Assembly (NCBI GenBank): GCA_947095585.1
Contig: OX352762.1
Coordinates: 113,738,930-113,802,929, forward strand
DNA: 64,000 nt
DNA from: Nephrocerus scutellatus
Taxonomy: Eukaryota; Arthropoda; Insecta; Diptera; Pipunculidae
Reading direction: 5' to 3'
In this document: one piece after another, positions 11,841 to 22,985 of the stretch
Numbering within the stretch: position 1 is the first letter of the stretch
How the letters are laid out: each line of letters opens with the position of its first letter
Program-made: the position numbers and the translations under genes
The notes under the pieces: model-generated
The model's database searches: none
Seen by the model: only the letters and a program-made list of their open reading frames with translations
Told to the model about the DNA's origin: nothing

Positions 11841-11900
11841 CCGGAGGACGACGACTACGACGGCCAGGAGGATGAGTTTAAGTCGCACAAGTCCCGCTGA
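11841..11900 (+). CDS. Candidate C-terminal host exon, acidic tail
   Basis: The frame reads PEDDDYDGQEDEFKSHKSR then TGA (11898-11900). Of 17 codons from GAC to CGC, about 15 end in G or C, in strong contrast to the AT-rich surroundings; this is the usual sign of a real fly exon. An in-frame TAG at 11838-11840 means that the exon must start after it, so the acceptor would be GAGAGTTAG at 11840, with a weak pyrimidine tract. A better-looking CGCAG at 11831 would put a stop in frame. An acidic tail followed by a basic end fits a cytoplasmic tail or a nuclear protein, but I cannot name it. No upstream exon is visible in the window. Confidence 0.45.
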   Translation, partial: PEDDDYDGQEDEFKSHKSR

Positions 11901-12668
11901 ATATTTATTCTATGTATAGCAAGTTGCCCACACACAACGCACAATGAGAAGGAAATATAAATTATGAGGAAGGATCAGCGGCAATTATTAGCATTGCTAC
12001 CCAACTAATACCCATGCCTGACTGTAATGATATTGTGGTATATTGTTGTTGCAGCGTATGGTAGGTACAATGAATAACGAAAGAAGCATTCCGCGTGTCC
12101 TGGTGCTGGAAAGGAAAAAAATAAAGCAATTGGCTGGAAATTATACTCGTTCTCTTCTATCTACGAGTATCATTATGTAGACTAGGGATTTTTTGGATAG
12201 TGGAAGGCGTATGTGCAAATAATTATAATAATTCCCAACATCACCGGCCAAAGCACATTATGCCACCCAACTTATTCATTTAGAGTGCAAATTGGTTGGT
12301 GGCGAAATTGTCAATAATAATACTGCATTCTTCCTGTTGTTAGTTATTTACTAATAACTGTATTCGTATATATATAAATACAACTGCGTGAGAAGCGAGT
12401 GGGCAAGTGCAATTATGTAGATTTCAAGCATCCTTAACCTCTTGAATGACACACACTTAAGCGTCACTAACACCGCTCAATTTTCACGGTCTGACATTAT
12501 TTAATGCGCAAATGTAATTTAGATTCAATTGTTAACTATGGCATTAAAGCGATTAACTTGTTCTATGTATTTAAGTTTGATGAGAGCTATATTTGTTAAC
12601 GTGTAGTAGCAGCATTGAAGTGTCCCACTGGGTAGAAGACTCACGAGAAGACACAAATACATTGCTGA
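11901..12668. other. Possible 3' UTR and spacer
   Basis: AT-rich sequence after the candidate stop at 11900. I see no transposon until the T-run at 12669, which is the poly(A) end of a minus-strand LINE. Confidence 0.35.
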
Positions 12669-14060
12669 ACGATTTTTTTTTTTCTTTTTTGGGTTTCTAC
12701 CCTAGCCCATATTGCAGACACTGCGACCTAAAAGATCTTTACTCTAAGAGACGTACCACCTCCCTTATGAACGATAGTACATCCTTAGTAGCAGAACTTC
12801 TCAACTTCGCTGTCGAGCATATTTCCTTGTGAAAGATGCGTCTTTTTAACCAAAGATATGCTGGACATTCACAGAGAAAGTGCTAGAATATTTCTTCAAG
12901 CAGAACCAATTTTGTTAAGGTGATATCGCAAGCCACAATGACCTGTTGAAAACTCACCAGCTTCCTAATGCTATCCCTATTAAAATCCGGGATTTCTTTT
13001 GTAGGAAAAGGGCTTGATGAATTGTTTTGATTGCCCTAGCCCCGGGACGCTTTCCCAGTGGGCCAGACCAAGTTTCTCTTCTCAACAATTTATCAATGCT
13101 GTAGCGGCAGCCCAGTTGACACCACAGTAGGGTTCAGATCAAATGACCGCAGATTCCGAGCCAGCCCGCCCTAGCTAGTTCATCTGCCTGCAATTCTCTG
13201 ATAACCTTGATAACTTTGTTGTGTCTGTCAAGAGATTGCAGTGCATCATATCAGTTTTTGACTGAAATTGAGTCCACTAAATTGCACGACAGATTGGCAG
13301 GAGTGAAAGCCCTACAACAGCTTCTAGTGCTGTCGTAGGGCAGGTAAGCATGGCACTCGTTATACCTAGACAGGCAGCTGTTTGTAGCTTCTGAAGCTTG
13401 GTTGCCGTTGTCTGTTCAAGAAATTTCCGCCACCAAACGATGGTCGCCTATGTGATAATAGAGGCGTCTACTGGCACACAAGGCCCTAGCGGCGCGTTCG
13501 TTGGCGGACTTGATATGAGAATTCCAGTTTTGCGTTTATCAAGGATGATACCGAGATATTTAACTTTGCTAGAAAACGTGTTGCCTTTGACGATGATAGG
13601 TCCCAAAATGACCAGTGTTCTTTTCGTGAAAGATACTAGAACGATTTAGCAAGGATTTATGGGTAGTCCTGCTCTGCTGCACCATTCAAAAGCGTGTACT
13701 AAAGTACACTGCATGACTTTAGTGATAGTCCTGTAGTGCTTACCATTTATAAAAATCGCCAAATCGTACGCATCACCAATGGCGATGTAGCCTGATCTGT
13801 GAAGATCAACTAGAAGATTGTCAATGACTAGAAACTATAGAAGGGGTGAAAGCACTCATCCTTGGGGACATCTCTTAACTGCAGTCACAGACACAGACAC
13901 TCCTCCCGAGGAGAAAATAATATTACGACTTCCAAGAATAACCCTTATCCAATGATTCGTCGAGTCTTCGATACCCCTGCTACTGATTGCAATAGAGTCG
14001 TTGACAGTGTTATCGAAAGCGCTCTCAATGTCGAGGAAGGCACATAGGGCTAGTGCCGTT
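12669..14060 (-). mobile_element. I-like LINE: RT, RNase H remnant, poly(A) end
   Basis: Minus-strand reading gives RT blocks in shifting frames: AFLDIEGAFDNT, then CPQGGVLSPLL, then GYIAIGDAYDLAIFINGKHY, where the catalytic YADD has become DAYDLA, then KVKYLGIILDKRKTG. A damaged RNase H end (ELARAGWLGICGH, followed by a PYCGVNWAA-like string) and a TGHCGLRYHLNKIG tail follow. The 3' end carries an A-run, seen as the T-run at 12669-12688. A sister copy lies at 60190-61330 in the same orientation. Many stops and shifts; inactive. Confidence 0.8.
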
Positions 14061-14104
14061 GAACGAAAAGTTCCTTCTATCTTCTTTCATCCAATCATTC
14101 ATAT

Positions 14105-14745
14105 CATTCCAACAATTAACTAAAAAAATAACGTCCAGATGGGGGCGACGTATTTAATAATGGAGCGGCCGATAACTTTGTACGTCGTTACAAGGACTTC
14201 TTTGTCGTTACCCCATGCGGTTCCGTCTAGGGCTCTTAGAATCCTATTACGACTGTTCACATTACTGCAAATATTTTTTTCGTGCCTACAGAATGTGAGG
14301 AGGTGGTTGACTCCTAAATTTTTGGGGTTATTAACTGTAGAGATAATTTTGTTCGAATTTCAAGTGATAGCCTGACTTCTTTTGTCCAAGAGGTGAACAG
14401 CGTAGCAGATGATTTTTTGAAGGCGAGCGAGCGATCTCTGTCAGGTAGGAGTTTATCCTATCATTGACCAATCCCCAGACCAATCACCAGCGTAAGTGAT
14501 CAATTACATGCCAGTGAGGGGATTACGGAGCATTGAGACACAAAGATTAAATAAGATGGGGGAGAGAACCCCTCCTTGTGGGACTCCCATCTTGAGTTTC
14601 CGATCCTTTGAGAAGGAATTTTTGAATTCCACATACGAGCTCCTACCATTTATGTAAGCTGACAGGAACCTTTTGATGGAGTCGGGCAGAGTGGAACTCA
14701 GTATGTCCTGTAGGAGAGTGTTTTTGTCTACATTGTTATTGCGCC
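14105..14745 (-). mobile_element. Jockey-like RT fragment
   Basis: The minus strand encodes NTLLQDILSSTLPDSIKRFL, YINGRSSYVEF and the RT motif GVPQGGVLSPILFN, all within one frame. After a frameshift a thumb region reads NVNSRNRILRALDGTAWG, ending KYVAPIWTL. This order and wording match Jockey-type elements. The palm segment containing YADD is missing between the two parts. Confidence 0.75.
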
Positions 14746-15230
14746 TGGTCCCAAGAGAATAGCGGCCCATGCACGCAAGAAGGTTTAAGTAGTCGTTGCC
14801 AACTTGGACGTTCATATCACCAATATGAGCACAGGCTATTATTGCCTCTAGTTGACATTGTGCCATCGTCATTAGGTTCGGTGGGAGCATACTAATGGAT
14901 ATTAGTGATATTGCGGAATTTAGAGTAGAATCGCGCTGAAATTATGCACTCAGAGATTGGTTTTAAATGCAATGAATTACTTTTTAGCTCTAGCTGTTAT
15001 AAGAATTCCAAATCCGTTGATTCGATAGACAATATTGCCACTAAACATTAGATAATGCCCTGATTATTCATAAAAGTCGCCTAGACTGATCCATCTTACA
15101 TCGCTTCGGGCTAAAATTAGTAGCTGGTAGCGATCCATCTCACGCCGAACTTGAGTTAGTCTCGATCGTTTGCAATATTTCCGTGTCGTGTTCGAGGCGT
15201 GTTTCCATTTCTTGAGTTATTTGTTTTTTA
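14746..15230 (-). mobile_element. LINE C endonuclease fragments
   Basis: At 14770-14890 the minus strand reads HIGDMNVQVGNDYLNLLACMG and then RYSLGTRRNNN, the central block (GDMNxxVG) of CFDP2-like endonucleases. At 15010-15230 it matches the endonuclease start at 22790-22960 (ATGGATCGCTACCAGCTACT, then a SDVRWISLGDF-like stretch). The fragments are out of order and broken. Confidence 0.65.
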
Positions 15231-16636
15231 CAGGTAGGTCTAGTAACCATCCAAACCAAGAATTAAGTAAAGGCTAAAGTGGTTATAACATAAGCAGTTG
15301 ACAGCTTGTTTCCTATGGAATTGTTCTTAGATTATGGATTATTTTTGTTTCAATGTTTTATGGCTTAAACTTTAAAAAACAACAAGCATATGGGTGCAAA
15401 AAGCAGGACATTAAAGGATTAAGAGTGGAGCGATTTATTCAGCTTTGTCATTTTCATAGACCCCTACCTACCTGCGTAGCTACCTTAAGAAACAGCAAAG
15501 AGAACTTTAGAACTCGATAGCCCCTCTTGATGCAGATGACGTAGCTCTAAGTAAAAAAACGCGACAATACCAAAAACAAAAACCAAAAAAATATGTTCTT
15601 GTTTTGATCCAACATAATCCTCATATAACAACAGAGGAATCATCTATGTCTGTCCGTATCTGTCCGTGTGCAGAAGCACAGACGAGAAAAACAACAACAC
15701 TGTAATAGTGCAAACGCTCCACAAGAATAAAATCGCGAATCCTTTACACACTCCATACGCCTCAGTTAGTTCGTGTTCATAAATAAAATTAATTGCTATA
15801 TCACATCAACAGAAAATAAATATTCCTAGAGTTGCTTTAATTTATTTTTTCCCCGTCAACGTCAACGATGCTGCTGTAGGTAAGTCCTTACATTTCCCTT
15901 TGTTGTAATCAAAGAAGTTTTCCTGGAGCGCAGTGATTGGCACGGGTCAGAAAGCACCGTTCTTTATTATTTTTTTACAGTGCTGTGTTATGTGGCACAT
16001 ACACGCAGGCCTTCATACACATACCAAGAACAGTACGCTTTCTATACCTTTTTGGAGGATTCGCGATCAAAGATTGTTGTTTACAGAAAAGTTTTTTTTT
16101 CCATTTTGCTTCATGGTTGACTTAATTTGTTTTTAGATAATGACTGTCAAAGAAAAGTGAGCATGGAATGTTATATTGTGTGGATAGGTGTAGTTTGTAG
16201 TACATACATGTATATGCCAACATTGATAGGGGGCGATATAAACTCATTTAGGGGAACTTTTTTTCTTAATTATTTTCCATACCCTCCTCTATTATACAGG
16301 ATATCCATATAATAGTATGATCCCCAGCGAAAGTCCAGGGTGTAGAAATTGGCAAAACGCTTGACTTTTCTTTTGGGGTCCATGGAGTTCAATGATTCAC
16401 AACCACTAACTGAAGCGACTGAATGCGTTTTTTATTAGTTTTTCCTTTTAATTTTTAATGAAATCAACTCTCTTGTGACCTAAAAACGATTTCGATATTG
16501 AATGTCTTAATTAATTAACTTTTAAGGAGATACAGAAATGGTTGGATGAGTGCACGTAATCATACAGTACCATACTGTAGCCACTCTACATTTATCCATC
16601 ATGACATGTTAAAGGAAGACTCCAAGCATCATAGCA
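15231..16636. other. Mostly unassigned; contains a candidate mini-intron
   Basis: No transposon signature is seen. The only notable element is the intron-like segment at 15880-15980. Confidence 0.35.
15880..15980 (+). other. Candidate 101-nt spliceosomal intron
   Basis: The donor is TAG|GTAAGT and the acceptor is TTTTTTTACAG|T, both near consensus, and the length suits fly short introns. Joining the flanks in one frame gives VNVNDAAV, then VLCYVAHTRRPSYTYQEQYA and FYTFLEDSRSKIVVY, with a stop about 20 codons later. Another frame of the second part is open for 62 codons. No start, domain or homologue was identified, so this could be an untranslated exon, a small gene or chance. Confidence 0.3.
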
Positions 16637-17114
16637 TTGACTAAACTTTGTTCATCGACACCCAATAGCTTCTTACAATTAAAACCGGAACTTCATAAAA
16701 AATGCGCTGTAAAAGACACAATAGAACAGATACAAAATAAACTGAGTACCGGAAAACAAGGACAAAGACCATTGAAGGACTTCACAAACGAAATAGAAAA
16801 CTTAACAACAAGAATGACAAATCTTGAAGTGAACCGCACAAGGAGAAAACGTAAGATTGGCTCTAACGGAAGCAAACGAACGACGAGGTTTAATATTCTT
16901 AGAAAAAGCTGTTAACGATAGGTTTAGGATAATGTTAAATAGTGCCAGTCACACAAAATTACAAGATGCAATCCAATATCTATTAGAACTAGATCCAGAA
17001 ACTTTACCTAGCTACGAAACTATAAGATACGTAGGGAATACACGAAGAAGCTACCAAGACCAAAGGGACAGAAATTCGCGAAACAATCTAAAACTGAGCC
17101 AAAGTTATGGTTAA
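16637..17114 (+). mobile_element. LTR-retrotransposon gag-like fragment
   Basis: Two overlapping frames join into a gag-like protein. The first has VKDTIEQIQNKLSTGKQGQR and FTNEIENLTTRMTNLEV; the second has ANERRGLIFLEKAVNDRFR, LQDAIQYLLELD and a basic, Asn/Arg-rich end (RRSYQDQRDRNSRNN). Helical gag followed by a basic nucleic-acid-binding tail is typical of Gypsy-type elements of insects. A frameshift near 16860 disables it. No protease, RT or LTR can be tied to it nearby. Confidence 0.45.
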
Positions 17115-19414
17115 AATGTTCGCGAGTGTACGGCAATCCATAAAGCATTACCTACGTTGGCATCTTACATCATCTACAGATATCACCAACCACAGCTTAG
17201 AGCAAATATTCAACAAAAGCAATTCCCGAAAAAATATATTTCCAGTCAGCTATTTTACGCCCACCATTAAAAGCTGTAGTAATGAATCATAAAAGATGAT
17301 ATTTCATTTGAAGTGCTATACAATTAGTGCATGGACGACGCATGACGTAGTAGCACCACTAATACCAACTGCTTAAAAAAAAAACTCATGGCAGTACTAG
17401 AGCCTCTCGGTTTCTTTGGCAGAAAAATCTCATGTGGTTTTCGTCTGCAATGAACACTAAGTGGCATAGTCAACCTGCAATTCGTGTGAAAATTTTTATT
17501 CTTTAGATGACCTGATCAATGCAGGGAGTTCTTTCGAAGCCGCACATTCATAATATTAAAGGAATAAATGGTCAAGTTCTTCATGGCCACATCTTGCTTG
17601 CATATCCAGCAGCCCTTGCCAATATCCGAAAATCTTTACACTACGAGCAGTTGCTAATTTTGAAAGACTTCTTGACTATTTTTACTTTTCCATTCCACAA
17701 TTTTTTAACTTTATTATATATCTATGTATTCCGAACAATTTCGCTTATTCCAACGTTGGCTAATTTGCATTAGATACCATTAACGAACTCTTCAATCGAT
17801 TTATTTTCTTCTAAAGTTTTCTTCCCTTTTAAAGGACGACACACATGCAACTTGCAAGTTTATTCTTTCATTTACGTGAACGCTGCAGTTTCTAGTTCAA
17901 CACAAAAAACATCCATTGGTATTTGTACGTGCGAACAGATACGTTTTGCTGTATTCTATTTACTTATTTAATACACGTCAACTCCAATGAACGAACGAAC
18001 AAGAATTATATCCCAAAAAGGGGAGAATTTCTCACACATGAAAGGACTAACTTTTTCTGCTCGAAGCAGCTTCCACGGTACAGACAAGTTTCCCTTAATA
18101 TCTGATCCTTGTTAAATGAATAGCAACTATCTGTACTATTCGTAATTCGTTCACCCCACATCCAGCAGGAAAGTCAAAAGAAAAAATAGAACTAACATTG
18201 AACAAATTTTGCTCGCTTCGTAGTCATGAATTATTAACTAGAAATGGTCTGTTCTACTAAAATTATACCGCAGAAACAAACAGCTGACAACAACATCTCA
18301 CAGGCAACTAAAATAAAGCCAATGTGATAAAAAGGACAGGTATAAGAGGAGTAAATAGTGCATTAGCCTAAATCCTTTATTTATTCCTTAATTTATGTGC
18401 TAGGAATTATACTTTAGAACATGTGATTGTGGAGTGATCGAAGGCCACCTCTTGCGGCTGAACTTAATTGGCTACGGTCAAAAAGATAACCGCAGATTGG
18501 GTGGATAAGTGAACTTTAATATTAGATGACATTCTTTGTTTTACTTGTAAGTTTTTGTATAGAAAGATGTTTAGAAAACAAAACTAAATGTTCTCAAAAA
18601 GAAAGGATTTTTTTATTCTAAAATGATTTTCCATAGACAAAGCTCGGAAGCCTTTTATCAATTTTGCAAAAAGCTTAGGGGAAATAACAAAGAACTCCTT
18701 GCGAATTGTTATTAGAAATCAGCAACGACTTTTGGTTTGCGAAGAGCGCTCAAAACGGCTTACGCGGCTTTATTACGATTTACTCGTTATAAAAAAAAAA
18801 TTGTTAACACACACACACGTGAATAGAATCACAATCACAACTGACACCGAATTGCTAAATTAAATAAAAGTACGAGTATGAATCGAACAAATTTTAAAAC
18901 TAAATAAAGACAAGATGCCATCAAAGAAGGCAAAGAGATTTACGGTCATCGTAAATTTTTACTTAAAATTTACGGGGGGGACACCCACAAAAATCCAATT
19001 ATTTCTAACGCAAGACACGTGCAACAAAATTTATGTTGTTCCTGTTTCGAGTTTGATATCGATGTTACCATCATGAACCCCTAAGATGCAGCGCACTGCA
19101 ATGGGATTTAGCGAAAAGTACTGCTTTGGATGCTGTAGCCGTTGAAGTATCTAACTGGGTAGGGGAATTTTATTCTTTTAAAGATTTCCTTGAGTATATG
19201 TAAGATTTTACCCAATCCCACGATTTGTGAGTTGAAATTACGTAAATTAATTCCGTCTCACAAATTTTTATTATAACTTCGAAATTGTGGCGCTCGTTTT
19301 ATATGTGAAACAGTGTCGCCCATGCAAATTGCCTAATTGTCGATTGATTATGCGTTACTGAATTACTCCAATCGAGTTTAGATTTAGTGTGGCCTTCAAA
19401 TGCAAGGATACTGG
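17115..19414. other. Non-coding; possible decayed LTR-element remains
   Basis: AT-rich. Some open stretches (17519-17773) could be leftovers of the element whose gag lies at 16637-17114, but no catalytic motif is readable. Nothing else was recognised up to the LTR start at 19415. Confidence 0.3.
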
Positions 19415-20798
19415 TGTGAGGAACAAAATTCTTGTGGTCGAATTATGTTCACACAAAACAAATAATATACTTTTTTCTCAAATTCGAGTGCACCCTCTAC
19501 CAACAGTGTGCAGTGCCAGCCAACAAATAGATACGAAAGTCAAATGACAGCCAAAACAACAAACAACAACGCCACGGGACTGGCCTTCTTCTTTGCTGTC
19601 TGGATCACGCCGAAGTAAGATTGGTGCATTAAATCTTAACCTTTTTTTTTTTCATCTCTGCGCATATCGCTGCCGACGTCACTCTGCTTATATCTGGCGA
19701 CGTCGCTTCCTCGGCTTATCTGCTTATCTCTGTCGACGTCACTGAATTCACCATCGTACATTCGCTATTGTCTTCGCCGTCGTACGACGTAACATCACTG
19801 TGTGACTGCCCCGCATGTTGCCATGCTGGTACATCTCAGCTTACCGCTGACCACGTTTTCTTTGCTGATCTCTGCCGACGTTTTCGCTGCACTCACTATT
19901 GTCCTCGCCATCGCACAACCTTTTCTGGTTCACTTTCGTCGACAGGCTCCCGCTCACGCTCAAGCTGACGCATTGCTCAGGATTCACGCTCTTCTGAGGC
20001 TAACGCACACATCACACTCAAAGGCTCACGCGAAGGATGCACTCAGGCTCAAGCACTCAGGCTCTCGTCAAGGCTCGTCAGGCTTACGTCAAAGGTGCAC
20101 GAAGGCTCATGCACTCAGGCTCGTCAGACTGACGTCAAAGGGTGCACAAAGGCTCATGCAATCAGGTTCTCGCCAAGGCTCGCCAGGCTTACGCACACAT
20201 CACACTCAAATGCTCAGGTCAAAGGCGCACGAAGGTTCACGCACTTGGGCTGTCGTCAAGGCTCGCCAGGCTCACGTCAAAGGGTCACAAAGGATCAAGC
20301 GCTCAGGATCACGTCAAAGGCGCACGAAGGCTCACGAACAAAGGCATACGCACTCAGGCTTGTCGGACTCATGTCAAAAGGCACACAAAGGCTCAATCAC
20401 TCAGGCTCTCGTAAAAGAAGCCCAAAGGCACATGCTCTTCTCAGGCTTACACACACATCACACTCAAAGGCTCACGCACTCAGGCTCTCTTCAAGGCTCT
20501 TTCAGATCACGTCAAAAGCTCATACGCAAAGGCTCCCGAAAGTTGACGTCAAGGTTCACGTCGTCGGAGCTTTATGTCCTCAAGGCACGCATCCGTCAAG
20601 GCTAACGTAACGTCATGTTGCCAGCAGAATATTTTTGAATTCATTTATTAACTTTAAATACAATTATTAACTTTGGAAATATCGAAATAAAGACTGAATT
20701 GAACTAAAAGTCCCACAATATATAAATTCATTTTAACGACATATCATTTCGAGTCCTGGTCACCCTGAGTTTACCCCGGCTGGGAAAAAACCGTTACA
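19415..20798 (+). mobile_element. Satellite-bearing LTR, short copy (1384 bp)
   Basis: The element starts TGTGAGGAACAAAATTCTTG and ends GGGAAAAAACCGTTACA. Both ends, and blocks throughout, match the reverse complement of 56306-59114. Shared blocks in order are GAACAAAATTCTTGTGG, CAACA-rich spacer, GGATCACGC followed by a GTAAG, a GCCGACGT/ACGACGTAACATC zone, a long array of CTCAGG/CTCACG repeats, AATAAAG, AAAAGTCCCA and CCTGGTCACCCTGAGTTTAC. AATAAAG is a plausible polyadenylation signal. Flanks are CTGG and GTGG, so a 4-bp duplication is only 3/4 conserved. It may be a solo LTR or a left LTR; the following TGGCACTGGG could be a degenerate primer-binding site. Confidence 0.72.
19945..20615 (+). 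repeat. Degenerate CTCAGG/CTCACG tandem array inside the LTR
   Basis: Short units such as GGCTCACGCACTCAGGCTC and CTCGTCAAGGCTCG recur with variable spacing. They correspond to the reverse complement of the array at 56440-57665. The lack of stops in two frames is a result of the repeat sequence and does not indicate a gene. Confidence 0.85.
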
Positions 20799-22689
20799 GT
20801 GGCACTGGGTCGAGGACACAGCGTATATATATTTTTGATTTTTTTATGCTATTTCGCATGTGATACCTTCTCCTTTCACTGTTCGTTTAACTCTGACTCT
20901 TCAAAATTTCGTTTCGTTAAAAAGAAACCTCAAATCCAAGCTAATCCTCATTCCCACCGGAACTGGAAACATACGGATAGTGAAGAGGTATTGGTATTGA
21001 AGATCTCTTGAATTGCTGTTATTCTGACAGTTCAGTTCGTTAAGCCGTGCTCGTTGTCGTGCTGGTCGGTGTGGATCCGTGCTGTTGAGCCTTGTATGGT
21101 TCTCGTAAAATTATTTTTTTAAAGGCTTTTAAAAGCAGTACTTTTGCCCAAGAAGACCGAAAAGAAAGCTTAAATTTCTGTGCGCAAAAGAGTTAAAAAC
21201 AAAGTAGTACTAAAAAAAAAAATTCGCGAAGTTATATAGAGAATTTAAAAACTGAATCTACCGTTGGGTGCATTACAGCGTTGTGATCCGCCACATCATT
21301 ACACATCAGTTATTCCATTTGCACATAATCCCTTTATAATATCATTCATATATATGAATAGTAATAAAGTATTTCGCTATATTTTATTCGTTTCTAAAAT
21401 TAATTCCAATTGACATGGACATTTTCTGCTGGTTACACAGAGCCCAGAACTAACACTGATCACCTTTAAAGTACCAAATTTTCCAAATACCCAATTGAAT
21501 TAATTTAGCCGAACCAAGCGAACGCCAGTAATGAAACTAATCCCTTAACTAGCGCGACTATAACCATCGCAGCCTGAACTGCAATCCTCGTTTATGCCAC
21601 CATAAATCGTGTTGACAGGAATTTATGATTTATCACAATTATAGATAATTAATATCGCTCCAGCGTATGAAGTTGGCATAAACTCACTCACTTGCGCATT
21701 CCCCTATAGGTAATCGTATAATTAAGATATCCCCCCGCTACACCCATGTGTTTCATGAAAACTGCAAGAAAGTAAATCAGAAATTGGCCAGCGGACTAAT
21801 TACGTTTAGTCAGGGAGAATGTAGTCATACAGCAGGTAGGTGGGTGACTGGTGGCATTTTTGTTCCATACATTCACGCATGAAATTGCCGAATCACTCGT
21901 GCAGAAATTTGGCTGACTTACGTGGTGAACGTTCCCCGTTTTCACGACCAAGAATCGCACCATTTATCACTAACTAAACAGCAACCACGTTTTGCTAACT
22001 GAATTTTCTGATTCCGTGTTGGTGTCATTGCGATGCAGACATTTCCTAAAAATAATATCGTCGCTGTTAGATTTGCCTGCCAACAAATATCACAAGCAAT
22101 TTATGTTACTTATACCTTCCTATTCCTACCTTTTAGGCAGATCGTCATGCATGACTTTTGTTTGGAAACACGATAACAGGCGGATGCGGATCGTTTTTTG
22201 TACATCATTGCATGAAATGATGTGCCATTGATGATATGGATAGCGGTAAGTTGATTTCATATTTTCTGGTATGGCTGTTGTGATTTTTGTGTTTCTAGGA
22301 ATAATGTTTGAGCGTTGCGATTAAGTTTTTGGAAAAGAGGAGAAGTTTATAGTATCGACCTAATTAATTCTAATAAATTCGACCTAATGCCCCTCCGGTC
22401 TGGAGTATAAAAATGACCACTCTAAGGAATGCCTGGGTTACGAGTCCCTTAAAAATTCTATGCGAGTAATGGCGCGTAAAATCCATCTAATCAGTGAGGA
22501 AATGTACTGATAACCAACTGTGTTCTATTGTCTGTTCTCAAGGTTAGGGGCGGCTACACATTGCAGCATCTGTTTCCCAGATCTGTCTTGCATCAAGCAG
22601 CTCACTATATAAATGTTTTTAAAGGTAGAATTGGTCACCTCAATTGCAATTTGTGGCCCTCCAGCGCCAGTCTAGTAACCTACTTGTAG
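20799..22689. other. Non-coding, nothing firm
   Basis: A TGGCACTGGGTCGAGG string directly follows the LTR end. A TCAGTTCGTT string at 21028 resembles an initiator, and what follows looks like an untranslated leader, but no gene body follows. The rest is AT-rich. Confidence 0.3.
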
Positions 22690-22985
22690 AAAAAAAATTA
22701 CTCAAGAAACGGAAACAGTCCTCTAATACGACACGAAAATATTGCCTATCGATAAAGGACTAAGATCGCAATGTGGAACGTTCGCACTTTGGAGCGTCCG
22801 CACAGAACTTGAAATACTGTCTCAAGTTTGTCGTAAGATGGATCGCTACCAGCTACTAATTTTAGGCCTAAGCGATGTAAGTTGGATCGGTCAAGGCGAC
22901 TTTTATGAACAATCAGGGCACTTATGTTGTTAATGGCAATATTTTGTATCCAGCATACGCTACAATAAACTCATCCAGTTTTCTT
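22690..22985 (+). mobile_element. LINE C endonuclease N-terminus
   Basis: ATGTGGAACGTTCGCACTTT encodes MWNVRTL, the conserved start of CFDP2-like apurinic-type endonucleases. After a frameshift it continues CRKMDRYQLLILGLSDVSWI and GQGDFYEQSGH (normally LGISEVRW.G.G.F). An A-run at 22690 precedes it. It ends near 22985 without the rest of the enzyme. Confidence 0.75.

Noticed and set aside
19768..20610. Two overlapping plus-strand frames of 171 and 267 codons
   Set aside because: They lie in the degenerate CTCAGG array of the LTR and are both rich in repeated KAHEGS/RLTHT words; repeat artefacts.
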